The notes under the pieces were generated by a model, which made no database searches, was not told the origin of the DNA, and saw nothing but the letters and a program-made list of their open reading frames with translations. Shown here in pieces: positions 45,273-54,912 of a stretch of 64,000 bases of DNA (the stretch's first letter is position 1; each line of letters opens with the position of its first letter). Source of the DNA: Nostoc desertorum CM1-VF14 (GTDB taxonomy: Bacteria; Cyanobacteriota; Cyanobacteriia; Cyanobacteriales; Nostocaceae); assembly GCA_019359245.1 (NCBI GenBank), contig JAHHHR010000034.1, positions 1-64,000 on the forward strand, written 5' to 3'. The translations under genes were made by a program, and so were the position numbers.

Positions 45273-46262
45273 TTATTTAGTAAATAAGTATCCGCGTCCT
45301 TGTACCCGTATACTTGCATTAGGAAAATAAGTTTTGTTACTATCTGTATAATTCTGGTTATTGCTTTTTAACCGCGTGAGTGCATTGCCTCGTAAAAATA
45401 CTTGTGCTGTTGTGTTAACCCTATCAATACACGCATAAAAGCTGGTCATTTTATACGTATTACGAGTATTAAAACTAGCTGTATTTGGTGGTACTGTTAA
45501 CTGCGCGTTGATAACAGAGTCAGTAGAACATATTACTCGTGATGGCGCTGCTGGTACGTCGTCAGTTTTACTTTGATCAATAAAGTCAACAAGTACTGTG
45601 GTATCGGCAGTATAATCTGCTGTGGCTTTTACCCAAGCATTCATCTTATCTTTGAGAGTGCCTATTCCATCCAGCCTAAATAGAGTAAAACCTGGACTAG
45701 GACAATTACCACTAATATATTTGCCAGTATAACCAGTACAATCAACACCAGTGCTAGCTGGTACACCATCCTTAATTTGCCATCGGGCGATACGAGCTGC
45801 ATTAGACCAAGTAGAACTAGATGTAGCGTCTTTAATTAAATAGTAGGCAACCAATGAGTATACAAACGTATCATCTTTTTCGTTTCCTGTAATTGTAAGT
45901 GCTTGGTTAACTATTTCTCGCTTCCAAAAGACAAGAACAGGGACTCTATCTGTCGCGCTAGAATTAGGTAGTTGGTTTTTTATAGCTTCAATTCCGTCAG
46001 CATCATAAAGATAAATTGCCTGTTGTAAATCACGGGCAATATAATCTAGTGCAGCTTGAGTTTCTTGCTCAGAATTTGCCTTTGCTTGCTCCTTTTGGTC
46101 TGTTTCCATAATGTTAACCATAAACCCTAGCAACGGGGTGATGATAAGGAATGCCATGATCATGGCAATCAACAATTCAATTAAGGTAAAACCGCTAACT
46201 TGCTGAACTGGCCTAGAGCGTTTTAGCTGGCTTCTGAGTAAGAATTTTAGTGTCCTCACCAT
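45273..46262 (-). CDS. hpsC: Pseudopilin HpsC (PilW/GspJ-like)
   Basis: A 329-residue prepilin-like protein. The leader ends in Gly24, the mature N-terminus is FTLIELLIAMIMAFLIITPL with Glu5, and ETQAALDYIARDLQQAIYLY follows, a block characteristic of PilW/GspJ-type minor pilins. Several Cys residues in the second half could form disulfides. It is the third gene of the hps locus. Confidence 0.85.
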   Translation of the reverse strand: MVRTLKFLLRSQLKRSRPVQQVSGFTLIELLIAMIMAFLIITPLLGFMVNIMETDQKEQAKANSEQETQAALDYIARDLQQAIYLYDADGIEAIKNQLPNSSATDRVPVLVFWKREIVNQALTITGNEKDDTFVYSLVAYYLIKDATSSSTWSNAARIARWQIKDGVPASTGVDCTGYTGKYISGNCPSPGFTLFRLDGIGTLKDKMNAWVKATADYTADTTVLVDFIDQSKTDDVPAAPSRVICSTDSVINAQLTVPPNTASFNTRNTYKMTSFYACIDRVNTTAQVFLRGNALTRLKSNNQNYTDSNKTYFPNASIRVQGRGYLFTK

Positions 46263-46327
46263 ATTGTGGAATTCTCTTTAGTTATAAATGCACAGTGAGC
46301 ATCGTAATAGTATGAAACTGCTAATTT

Positions 46328-47041
46328 TTATTGACAAGTTTGATTTGTTGCAATACCCAGTCTTCGGCATAAAGCCTGAAAGGTAGTATTGCTGTTGCCA
46401 ATATCGGTTGTCATTTCGATTAATGGTGCTTGGCTATCGCCCAATCCGCCTGTGAAAGTTTTTTGTATTTTCTTATCATCATTCGAGTTCCCAGTGTTGG
46501 CTGTTATAGTTTTACTAAAGTCAATATCTGTTCGATAAACCCGAATTGCCAGACGGTAACCGTCGTTTACTGAACTACCTGTGACTTTAACTTGAGCAGC
46601 TTGAATGTAAAACTGCTCAAACGGCTTATCCCTACAATTTGTAGTACTAGTAATAGTAATAGTGCCATCTTTCTTAAAGCAATACAAATTCGTATCACTT
46701 GCTTGTGGAACAGGCATCTCTGTACTGCTAATTAAATAGGCTGCTGCTTGAGTTGAATTTGAAACATTTCGGGTTGTAGTTGCATTTGCAGAATCGCGTG
46801 CAATGATTATACTTGGTGCAGTAATTGCTCCAGTTCTAACGCCATCAATGAATGTTTTTGTTGCTTGGGTTGCAAGTTCCACTCGTCGAGACTGAACGCG
46901 GGTTGCTGTTGAGATGACGATCGCAGGTGCGATCGCTGCTAATAAAATAGCAACCACAACTATTGCTACCAACGACTCAATAATCGTAAAACCAGGCTCA
47001 TCGGCAGGGATGATTTGTTGCTGTAGTTTGTGCTTAATCAT
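46328..47041 (-). CDS. hpsB: Pseudopilin HpsB
   Basis: About 237 residues from the ATG at 47041, which is preceded by GGTGATAA; an upstream TTG at 47068 would add nine residues. The leader ends in Gly17 and the mature sequence FTIIESLVAIVVVAILLAAI keeps Glu5. The second half carries Cys residues (LYCFKKDG, TTNCRDKPFEQFY, ALCRRLGIATNQTC). Second gene of the hps locus, 104 bp after hpsA. Confidence 0.85.
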   Translation of the reverse strand: MIKHKLQQQIIPADEPGFTIIESLVAIVVVAILLAAIAPAIVISTATRVQSRRVELATQATKTFIDGVRTGAITAPSIIIARDSANATTTRNVSNSTQAAAYLISSTEMPVPQASDTNLYCFKKDGTITITSTTNCRDKPFEQFYIQAAQVKVTGSSVNDGYRLAIRVYRTDIDFSKTITANTGNSNDDKKIQKTFTGGLGDSQAPLIEMTTDIGNSNTTFQALCRRLGIATNQTCQ

Positions 47042-47145
47042 TAACTTATCACCAGCTTTTGATACCAATTTGCATTCAAAAACGTAATTGAAAAATTTTA
47101 CTCCCCTAAAGTGAAAGTTACAGTTTAGGAGAGTAGTATGAAATT

Positions 47146-50100
47146 TTAAGATGGGCAGTTACTAGGACGTTGATCGGAATCGATTGCAGGAGTATATACA
47201 GGAGGAGTACTAGTATCGGGTTTTTTCGCACACAACAAACTTTGCACCCATGCATCATCTCGACCAACTTCCCGGAAGTACTCATCTGGCAAGTCATCGG
47301 GTATGGTTGCCAGTTTTTGGGCTAATAAGTCAGGCGACTGAGATAGCAGTGCTACATCATAACCCCATTGCCGTGTAGGAGCCAGATAGAAAGGAGTTCT
47401 GCTGTCGTTGCCTTGAATCGGATACTGGTAATTACTGGATTGAGTTGATATGGATGTGCTGAATGATGCAGTGGCATAGGCACTTCGTTTAGTCTGGACG
47501 AAAGTGCCACTAATCCTAGCTTTAATAGCATCAGTTGGCTGTGTACCAGTTGAGTTCCAGTTTTCTAAAAAGCGCACAAAGTTGTGTAGACCACCATTGT
47601 CTTCTGTAGGACGCGCTGGGGTATCTCCAGCCACAGCAATCAAATTAAAGGTAGTTTCAGTAGCTGTTTGCAACCAATTATTGTGGGTTCCAGAGATAAT
47701 CTGATTAGTGTTATCTGGGCTTTGAGGAGTAGCAAAAGGTTGGTTAATTTGTAAAACTGGTTCAAATTTAGTAACAATACCAGCAACTACAACAGGCTTC
47801 AGCCAGGGCATGAACGCATCGTTTGGTGGCGGTAATAGTGTTGTCCCCGTAGTGGATGTTGTTGACCCTAGAGGAAATTCTTGTACCTTACCAGGTACAT
47901 CAACTGCTAGGACTTTAAGAGGAGTAACTAACTGACCAGTCGTTGCATTACGTACAAAAGCAATTCTCCGAGGAGCGTTTGCAGAAAAGCATTTTGGACT
48001 ATCTTGATCAAAAGTTGCTGGATCATCAAAGATGTATCCTGTTTTTATTCGATTATTGCCTGGGTCTCCATTTTTACCAACAATTTGACCATTATAAAAC
48101 GTATTACCTCCTCCACCTCCACAGGCTGTCTGGATTGTCCATGCAGTCGTCGCTTTTGTAGGATCGCTACAATCTGCTTGGTTAGTTGCAGAGCAAACTT
48201 CTGTCAAATATGACCCTGGTGGTATTTGTAGCGCAATTGGTGTCACAAAGTTGTTGAGGTAGGAACTACCTTGAAACCCTGTTGTAGTTGAGTCAAGGTC
48301 TTTGGGTATGCCTGTAGTGGTATCACGCCATTGAGCTAGGGGGACAAAGCTATTGTATTGTGAGAATTGTGAGAAACCAGATGGTATTGGGGATGGAGGA
48401 TTATAGCTATTACTCCAGTCATAATCTCCCTCATTGCGGTAGCCCAATCTAAAGTTATTAGAAAGTAAAGTAACAGCATCTGCCAACACAGATGCGGGAC
48501 GCCATTCATCCCCAGTTGTACAGTTTGGTAGCCTTGTGTCATTTGGACGACACGCGAAATTCGGATTGCGCTGTGCTTTGGCGCGAGTATAGAAATTGCT
48601 CCAATCATCTGACAATGCTGTTGTGAACTCTTCTTGGGTGTGAAGATTAAAGTTCCCCTTAACGTAAACAGGCAAATTAGTAGCTAAAATTAACCCTTTC
48701 TCTACATCTCGATAATTATTACTTGTGCCGCGACCAATTTTTGAGCCGTTGATGAGCATAATGGCATTAGGACGGCGTGTTGGATCAAGTGTATAATCCA
48801 CTGGGCTTTCAAGTTTTTGCGCCTCTGGATCTGTCTTTGTTGAACTCAAATCTGGCAGTGCATCATTGCGAGTAGCATAAATAATGCCACTATTTGGCAG
48901 TAAGTATTCTTGGGCTGGAGTTGCTGCACCATACGTAGTAGTGCGAAGCGAGTTGATATCTAATACTGTGGCGCGAATTTCTAAAGGTTGTCTGTCTTTT
49001 TTTTCAAGATCGTAATCAGTACTTGCAGTAGTTGTTTGATTTGCCTTAACCTGTCTCGCATCTAAAAAGGCAGTTTCTCGAATTGCACCGTGAGGAATAG
49101 GAGGTGCACTGGTTATTGGAGAAATACTGCCGTCTAAAATTTGTAGGGCGCAAATTGCAGAATGAATTGTAGATTGTTCCGAAAGAGTACGATTTGCTGC
49201 TGTTTTTGCTAAAGCTTTTGCTAACAGTCCATCATCTATAGAACGTCCAGCTAAATAATCTGTATTAGTTGCATCAGTTATTGGACGTTTTGGATCTCCT
49301 TTTATATCTCCTTTTGGATATTTTAATTGGGATTGATAAGTCAGTAGCGCCTGATAATCAGTAACTGTTTTGGTTGGAGGCCCGTAAACTATGCCGTTAT
49401 TGGATAAACCAGGTGGATTTGAACTATTAGCATCTGAAGCCCAAGCTGGAAGTCCTGTTTGATTTTTAGCAGTAGTGCTGTTAGTAGGGACGTAAAAGCT
49501 GCTTACACAAGCTATAGGTTGTGGACTTTGGTGGTCGTAACTAGTAGCTTTGTAGTGATAAACAGCTGTAGCTCGCATCCGCAGATATGGTGTCTTAGTT
49601 GGATCGGTAATTTCGGGCCATTTATACTGTATTGAGGAGTAATTAGTTGTGGTTACAGCAGAGTAATCATACATCCAATATGGCTTAATAGTCTTTTGTG
49701 TGGGTGCTGGAGACTGAGGCACTGGCATCAGGTCAGACCAAATTTCTTTGGCAGCTGAAGTGAAGATAGTACTTGCGGCTGTGAAAGTGTCAGGCAAATA
49801 AATCCCAGCACCAGTTACCACTCGTAAACCACCAACAGGATCTTGTATGGTACTCGGAACTTGAGCTGCTGCTAGTTCCCAATCTTTATCTCGGTCTGTA
49901 GAGCCTAAATCAGCTAGTATTTGTACGCGAGAGCGGCGAGTGCGAGGTGTAGAAGGTGTTGTTGGTAGATCCCAGTTAACATCACTAATATTTTGGGTAT
50001 CTTGGGGATTTGGGCCTACAAATTGGCTTTGATTGCTATCCCACCAGATTTGAGGTAGATTATTACCAATTACAACCCTATCACCCAAGGATTGTTCTTT

Positions 50101-51768
50101 TCCCTCATAGTCTTTTTGTAGTTTAATCGGTTCCGTTGCACCAGGTGTCAGTTTATTACTGCTTATACTTAGTGTCAAATTAGTATAACCAGTACCCGTT
50201 TTACCATCCGTCGGATCGGTAGGATACATCCAAGCATTTACAGGGCGTAGGGTATCGCCACTGCCTTGAAGCGGAGTAGTTGTGACGTATGTACCTAATG
50301 CGACTGATTCAGTACTTCCAGCAGGAATTTCTCTGTAAGGTACGCGGCGCGTGCGTTTTTTAAAATATAGCTGTAGCTGTTGTTTGCGAAGTGTGAGTTC
50401 TTCTGCTGCTGTGTAACTTGCTAAAGCAAGCTTATCTTTTTGTTGTTGAATACCTTTGGTTACTTCTGTAGGATCAGGATTTGTAGTGTTAGCTATTTGG
50501 GCGCTAACTAGGCGATTGATGCGTTGCTCATAGGCGAGACTGTTATAAGCGATTAAATTCGCTTGATTTGCTGCTGGAGTAGTTGATTTTGCAAAATCGA
50601 CTACAACAGGATCGGTAGCTTCTCCTTTTCTAAATAAATCCACTTGGGTGACCTTGGATGAGTCACTTGTATCTGTGAAGCCACCAGCACCCAAGTTTCC
50701 ACCAATTACTATTTTGGCATTTTCATCATCGTAGAAGCAGGATTCCTTACTGCTAACTTGATATAGCTTGACATTATTTCCTGGTGAACCAGTGAGAAAA
50801 TTACTATTGGTAAAAATTCGTCCATTTAATCTGAAGGCGGGGCCTGGACTAATATCTATGTCATCTTCATAAAGAACAGCATTATTAACTACAGGAATTT
50901 GGATACGCTCTTGTTGATACTCTAGAGCAGAAAAGCTTTTATTACCTTTGTAAAGTTCGTACTTAGTATTAGAAGCTGGTGTAGTAGTAATAGGAACAGT
51001 TGCTGTGTAGACAAAGAAGGCTTTTTTCAACTTATTACCCACCTTAAACCAGCCAGTATTACCTACTAAGGTGGCGCTTGTGCCTAGCGTATCTCCACAA
51101 TCTCCACTGACATTACCAGCAGTCATTGGTAGAGTTCTTGCCTCTAATGGATTTCTGGCATATTTATATACACCAGAGTTTATAGGGGGATTTCTAAAGT
51201 AAATGCCATAAAGTGTGTAGCTATCAAATTTGCCGTTGTTATCGGTATCTAGAGGGTATAGCCATGCAGTATCTAGTGTCTTAGCTTTTTCAGCAGCTTC
51301 GCTTCTTTTTGCTTGTTGATCAATATTTAAAGCCAGTTGAAGTTGAGTTTCATCACCAAATGTATATTCATTGATATTGCCTTTCAAAGTAGAATACAAC
51401 GCATCATCTGTTGGTGTGGCTCTTGGTAGTCGTCCATCTTGAAATAGCTTATTTATTTTAGCTCTAGCGCGGTCAATTGCTGGAGTTGCGGCGTTAAGTG
51501 CAGCCTCATTTACTCGAACATTGCTAGCATTTTTGGAACGTTCAAAAGAGCGAAATAAAATTGCAGTTGTTAAGAGTACAACAACTAAAGATACCATTGC
51601 CACCGTTGGCAAAACAAACCCAGCATTTGCCGTACCACGTCTTCTATTAGTGGTGAAAATAGTTCTTAGTAGCCAAATAATTTGCTTTTTTATTGTAGAT
51701 AAAAGCTGGCTGCTAAGTTTTTTTAAATTAAATATTACTGCCTTGAATAACTTGCGTCTTACAGACAT
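47146..51768 (-). CDS. hpsA: Hormogonium polysaccharide protein HpsA
   Basis: A 1540-residue protein and the first gene of the hps locus; its size, position and N-terminus match HpsA of Nostoc punctiforme, a hormogonium-specific secreted protein needed with the locus for gliding. A long basic leader (1-49) ends at Gly50, and the following FVLPTVAMVSLVVVLLTTAI resembles the PilX/GspK class of minor pilins (Pro rather than Glu at position 4-5). RVNEAALNAATPAIDRARAK then starts a very long Asn/Thr/Pro-rich extracellular region without enzymatic motifs. GGGGGN near 1210 and scattered Cys are visible. A good ribosome-binding site (GGGGAG) precedes the ATG. Confidence 0.9.
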   Translation of the reverse strand: MSVRRKLFKAVIFNLKKLSSQLLSTIKKQIIWLLRTIFTTNRRRGTANAGFVLPTVAMVSLVVVLLTTAILFRSFERSKNASNVRVNEAALNAATPAIDRARAKINKLFQDGRLPRATPTDDALYSTLKGNINEYTFGDETQLQLALNIDQQAKRSEAAEKAKTLDTAWLYPLDTDNNGKFDSYTLYGIYFRNPPINSGVYKYARNPLEARTLPMTAGNVSGDCGDTLGTSATLVGNTGWFKVGNKLKKAFFVYTATVPITTTPASNTKYELYKGNKSFSALEYQQERIQIPVVNNAVLYEDDIDISPGPAFRLNGRIFTNSNFLTGSPGNNVKLYQVSSKESCFYDDENAKIVIGGNLGAGGFTDTSDSSKVTQVDLFRKGEATDPVVVDFAKSTTPAANQANLIAYNSLAYEQRINRLVSAQIANTTNPDPTEVTKGIQQQKDKLALASYTAAEELTLRKQQLQLYFKKRTRRVPYREIPAGSTESVALGTYVTTTPLQGSGDTLRPVNAWMYPTDPTDGKTGTGYTNLTLSISSNKLTPGATEPIKLQKDYEGKEQSLGDRVVIGNNLPQIWWDSNQSQFVGPNPQDTQNISDVNWDLPTTPSTPRTRRSRVQILADLGSTDRDKDWELAAAQVPSTIQDPVGGLRVVTGAGIYLPDTFTAASTIFTSAAKEIWSDLMPVPQSPAPTQKTIKPYWMYDYSAVTTTNYSSIQYKWPEITDPTKTPYLRMRATAVYHYKATSYDHQSPQPIACVSSFYVPTNSTTAKNQTGLPAWASDANSSNPPGLSNNGIVYGPPTKTVTDYQALLTYQSQLKYPKGDIKGDPKRPITDATNTDYLAGRSIDDGLLAKALAKTAANRTLSEQSTIHSAICALQILDGSISPITSAPPIPHGAIRETAFLDARQVKANQTTTASTDYDLEKKDRQPLEIRATVLDINSLRTTTYGAATPAQEYLLPNSGIIYATRNDALPDLSSTKTDPEAQKLESPVDYTLDPTRRPNAIMLINGSKIGRGTSNNYRDVEKGLILATNLPVYVKGNFNLHTQEEFTTALSDDWSNFYTRAKAQRNPNFACRPNDTRLPNCTTGDEWRPASVLADAVTLLSNNFRLGYRNEGDYDWSNSYNPPSPIPSGFSQFSQYNSFVPLAQWRDTTTGIPKDLDSTTTGFQGSSYLNNFVTPIALQIPPGSYLTEVCSATNQADCSDPTKATTAWTIQTACGGGGGNTFYNGQIVGKNGDPGNNRIKTGYIFDDPATFDQDSPKCFSANAPRRIAFVRNATTGQLVTPLKVLAVDVPGKVQEFPLGSTTSTTGTTLLPPPNDAFMPWLKPVVVAGIVTKFEPVLQINQPFATPQSPDNTNQIISGTHNNWLQTATETTFNLIAVAGDTPARPTEDNGGLHNFVRFLENWNSTGTQPTDAIKARISGTFVQTKRSAYATASFSTSISTQSSNYQYPIQGNDSRTPFYLAPTRQWGYDVALLSQSPDLLAQKLATIPDDLPDEYFREVGRDDAWVQSLLCAKKPDTSTPPVYTPAIDSDQRPSNCPS

Positions 51769-52376
51769 AGAAGCTCCCCTGCCAAGTGTTTGTTTACAGA
51801 TTTGAAAATGTTGATTTTATAGCTAATTCAACCTATTATGTAAGTTTTAACTAAAAGTGAGATTTTTTATTGATGTGAAACCTAACCTTGCTTAAATATT
51901 GTTAAAAATGCAGTAGTAAATTAACAAATACTATTGATTCAATTTATATCATGAGTTCATTTTTTGGTTAATACCGAAAAATACTGAAATTATCGAAATT
52001 ATTTAATTTATGCCTGTTTGCTAAATAAAACTTATCCTTCTATGGAATACTGAGGTTACAAAACAGAACCTGCATTTGCACAGGCTAATTAAACTCACTT
52101 TGTTAGAGAAATAGTATAATTTAAACTTAACTTTGTAGAAATCTATTTCATTCAAAGGTAGCTTGATGAAGATGTTGTCAGCATACTAAAGTTATAGTAC
52201 CCACCTGTTAAAGTAAAAATATCAGTGAGGGGCAAAATAATATGAAAAAATTTAAAACCTCCCTGTAGTGGGGAGGCGGCAGAGTGAATATTCTTAATTT
52301 CAAGCAAATACGCAGTAATTAGGTTTAATAGTGGATAGCTGAATTACACTGTTGTTTGCACAAGCTATGTATTAGA
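51769..52376. other. Upstream region of hpsA
   Basis: AT-rich, 600 bp, without a gene. It should hold the hpsA promoter on the minus strand. The PIG-L terminator lies at 52245-52276. No sigma-factor box could be assigned by eye. Confidence 0.5.
52245..52276 (-). terminator. Rho-independent terminator of the PIG-L/GT4 pair
   Basis: On the minus strand CCTCCCC-ACTACA-GGGAGG is followed by TTTTAAATTTTTT, a standard terminator, about 100 bp after the PIG-L stop codon. It separates this pair from the hpsA transcript. Confidence 0.75.
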
Positions 52377-53252
52377 TTATTGATTTGACGACAAAGAAGT
52401 CGGCTTGAAAAAAATTTCATACGGTACGAAAAATCGCCGTAGGAAGCCAGGCTTTAATACAGCAGAAGTTTCAGCATCAATAGGTAGGCACTGGGAGCGG
52501 TAGGCTTCAAGCGCCTCTATCTTCTTGCTTTGAACAGAATGAATAGGTATACGGTGAGCAGATGCTAATTCATCTAATTTCAGGTCACGGAAGAGTAAAG
52601 ATTTCCAGAGAATCCAAATAGGGTACTGTAAAATGTCAACCTCAATTTCAGAGTGTTGAATTGCCGCTAGCAGTAATTCATAAGTTACTTCGTGGTCTTT
52701 AATCCGGTCTTGGCGGTGAGTAACATAAATCTCCCCAGGCTGGAAGGATTTCAGAAGCCCGGCAAGTTGTTCAATTGTTTGTTGGCGCTTGCTTGCATCT
52801 AGATATTGAAGCTGACTATCTGGTTTGTCGAGAAAGTAAATTTGGCTCTTGTCTACACCTAAGATGCTTAAAGCACAAAGCGCTTCCTGCTTACGAATTG
52901 GAACCATTTCACCAGATTGAAATTTGGAATGTTTGCCATGACTTGCTGCTCCATCAGTGACAAAAACAATCTGGACTGGCACATTCTGTTCTCGCTTGAG
53001 TCTAATCAAACCACCACACCCCAAAACTTCATCATCCTGGTGTGGTGCAATTATCATCGCAGATTTCTGATTAACTTTCATTGGCTTACTACCAATATGC
53101 AATAGCCAAAGAAACTGCACGCTACTCAGAAATTCTGGCAATTTATGATTGTATAGTCGCCAAATCTTGTTTTGTACTCGATGAAGGAAATGTTTAACGT
53201 TCAGCATTCTCTTAATTCCTTTATTGCATCTCTGAAAATCGGTTTCATTCAT
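52377..53252 (-). CDS. PIG-L family deacetylase
   Basis: A 291-residue zinc-dependent N-acetylglucosaminyl deacetylase-like enzyme (LmbE/PIG-L). Metal ligands are His71 and Asp74 in APHQDDEVLGCGG and His187 in THRQDRIKDHEVTY; Asp73 is the likely base. About 60 residues precede the domain, and a Met at residue 16 could be the true start. It follows a GT4 gene by 60 bp on the same strand and precedes the hps locus, so deacetylation of an amino sugar in an exported polysaccharide is the natural inference. It ends in its own terminator. Confidence 0.85.
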   Translation of the reverse strand: MNETDFQRCNKGIKRMLNVKHFLHRVQNKIWRLYNHKLPEFLSSVQFLWLLHIGSKPMKVNQKSAMIIAPHQDDEVLGCGGLIRLKREQNVPVQIVFVTDGAASHGKHSKFQSGEMVPIRKQEALCALSILGVDKSQIYFLDKPDSQLQYLDASKRQQTIEQLAGLLKSFQPGEIYVTHRQDRIKDHEVTYELLLAAIQHSEIEVDILQYPIWILWKSLLFRDLKLDELASAHRIPIHSVQSKKIEALEAYRSQCLPIDAETSAVLKPGFLRRFFVPYEIFFKPTSLSSNQ

Positions 53253-53312
53253 CTCTACAATATTGACTCGTGAGTTATATTTTATTCGGATTTATCTACG
53301 GAGAAAGAGAAA

Positions 53313-54689
53313 CTACTGTTGTAGGTTTTTATATATGGCTGCTAAATCTGCTGCCTGCATATTTACTGTACGAACAGGTTTAATACCTTGGCGTAATTTA
53401 TTAAGTAAATTAGTATCTGTTGCTAACGATACAAAAGCTTGAGTCCAAGCTTTTGTATCGTTAGCAGTCACTAACCAACCATCAATGCCATGTCTAACAA
53501 GTTCAGCAATACCCCCTAAGTTAGATCCGATAACAGGTACAGATAGGGAGTGGGCTTCTAATACAACCAAAGGCCCAGTTTCCAGGCATTGGGAAGGTAC
53601 AGCCAGTAAATCATAGCTAGCTAGGGTTTGGGGAAGCTCAACTCTAGTTAATTGTTTATTTACACGAATTCGAGCATCGTTTGCAATCAAATTAAAGATT
53701 TTTTGACGATATCGCTCATCTTGCGTTATTCCATAAATGGTCAACTCAATCTTTACTTGCTGAGGTAAATCTTTAACTGCCTGTACTAAAATTTCGATAC
53801 CTTTATATATATCCCAACGTCCTAAAAAAACTACTTTTAAAGGGTCTGATTGGTGTTTTGTCTTTGGTACTTTTCCTTGTGCTGTATAAGAAATTCCATG
53901 TCGAGAGAGAATGAGCTTTTCTTCAGGTATGCCGTTGATGAGTAGAGCTTTATAAAGCCAATCACATACTGTCACAATGCGGTCAGCATATTTTGCCATT
54001 TTTAGCAAACTTTTTTTGCGTGCAGCAACATAACCAGGCACGACAAAAGGGCGTACAAATCTTCCTAGATTGCCATCGTCTACTGAGGCTGGAAGATATG
54101 CACTTGCAGGCATTGGTAGGCGACTGAGAAGATCCAAGGGCAAATGGCTCAAACTATTGACCATTGCAGCAGGTAGCTTTTTGCTCAAAGTATCAGCACA
54201 CTGGGAACAGCGAACCACATCAATTTTGCCATCACAAACTTTCTGTCCATTGAACATCAAAGTAACTCTCTGGCAAACTGGTACAGCATAGTGTACTGTC
54301 AACACTGTTGCCATGCCTAATTCTTTAGCTAATCGCAAATGAGGCAACCCACAATATACTTCCCAATGGTGCTGATGATATATGTCTGCTTTTTGATTAG
54401 TTAACCAATTAGCGAAATACTCAAATTTACCATGCGGGAATTGTCCATGATTTGGTTCTGTTTTGGGTGCAGGAAATACAGGATATCGATAAACTTCTAC
54501 GTCGTTATATTTATAAGTTTCTTCTTTTTGGGAACCGTTACTAGCTGCTGCTATCTGGATGTCAATATCATGCGATGGCTCCGCCAACGCTAAGAGTGAT
54601 CGCAATTCTGGCAGTAACTCGGTGAGGTTTACTTGAATACCACCACATTTATCTGGGAAGTAACGAGCAAGAGCTTGAATTACTTTCAT
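53313..54689 (-). CDS. Glycosyltransferase family 4
   Basis: A 458-residue GT-B retaining glycosyltransferase. The N-terminal acceptor domain begins MKVIQALARYFPDKCGGIQV, and the donor domain has VVFLGRWDIYKGIEILVQAV near 285 and the E-x7-E signature in CLETGPLVVLEA near 383-391, then GSNLGGIAELVRHG. Cys-rich VCDGKIDVVRCSQC (about 155) could bind metal. Residues about 30-39 (SLLALAEPSH) are encoded by repeat-like DNA. The pair GT4/PIG-L likely modifies a polysaccharide or glycolipid and may serve the neighbouring hps pathway. Confidence 0.85.
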   Translation of the reverse strand: MKVIQALARYFPDKCGGIQVNLTELLPELRSLLALAEPSHDIDIQIAAASNGSQKEETYKYNDVEVYRYPVFPAPKTEPNHGQFPHGKFEYFANWLTNQKADIYHQHHWEVYCGLPHLRLAKELGMATVLTVHYAVPVCQRVTLMFNGQKVCDGKIDVVRCSQCADTLSKKLPAAMVNSLSHLPLDLLSRLPMPASAYLPASVDDGNLGRFVRPFVVPGYVAARKKSLLKMAKYADRIVTVCDWLYKALLINGIPEEKLILSRHGISYTAQGKVPKTKHQSDPLKVVFLGRWDIYKGIEILVQAVKDLPQQVKIELTIYGITQDERYRQKIFNLIANDARIRVNKQLTRVELPQTLASYDLLAVPSQCLETGPLVVLEAHSLSVPVIGSNLGGIAELVRHGIDGWLVTANDTKAWTQAFVSLATDTNLLNKLRQGIKPVRTVNMQAADLAAIYKNLQQ

Positions 54690-54849
54690 AGTAGGAGCCT
54701 CGAGGACAGTAAATCTGCTCTTGCTATTTTACTCGCTGTATTATGAATTACCCATTAATAGCTGTGCTTCAGTAAAAACCGTAGAGGTTCTCAATTGAGT
54801 CAAATACAGTCGCTTCTTAGTGGGGCACAGCTAGAGCGCCAGTCCAGTA

Positions 54850-54905
54850 GAAGTAGTAACCTCACCCCGCCCTTCGGGCACCCCTCTCCTTATTAAGGAG
54901 AGGGG
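54850..54905. repeat. Palindromic repeats at the end of metH
   Basis: CCCCTCTCCTTA and TAAGGAGAGGGG (54881-54905) form 12-bp arms around one base. GCCCTTCGGGC lies next to it in a CTCACCCCGCC context. It begins within 10 bp of the metH stop and could terminate that transcript, although no T-run follows. Confidence 0.7.
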
Positions 54906-54912
54906 ATATAGA

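Noticed and set aside
48336..48608. 90-codon minus-strand frame inside hpsA
   Set aside because: Same-strand shadow frame of the long hpsA coding sequence with no features of its own.
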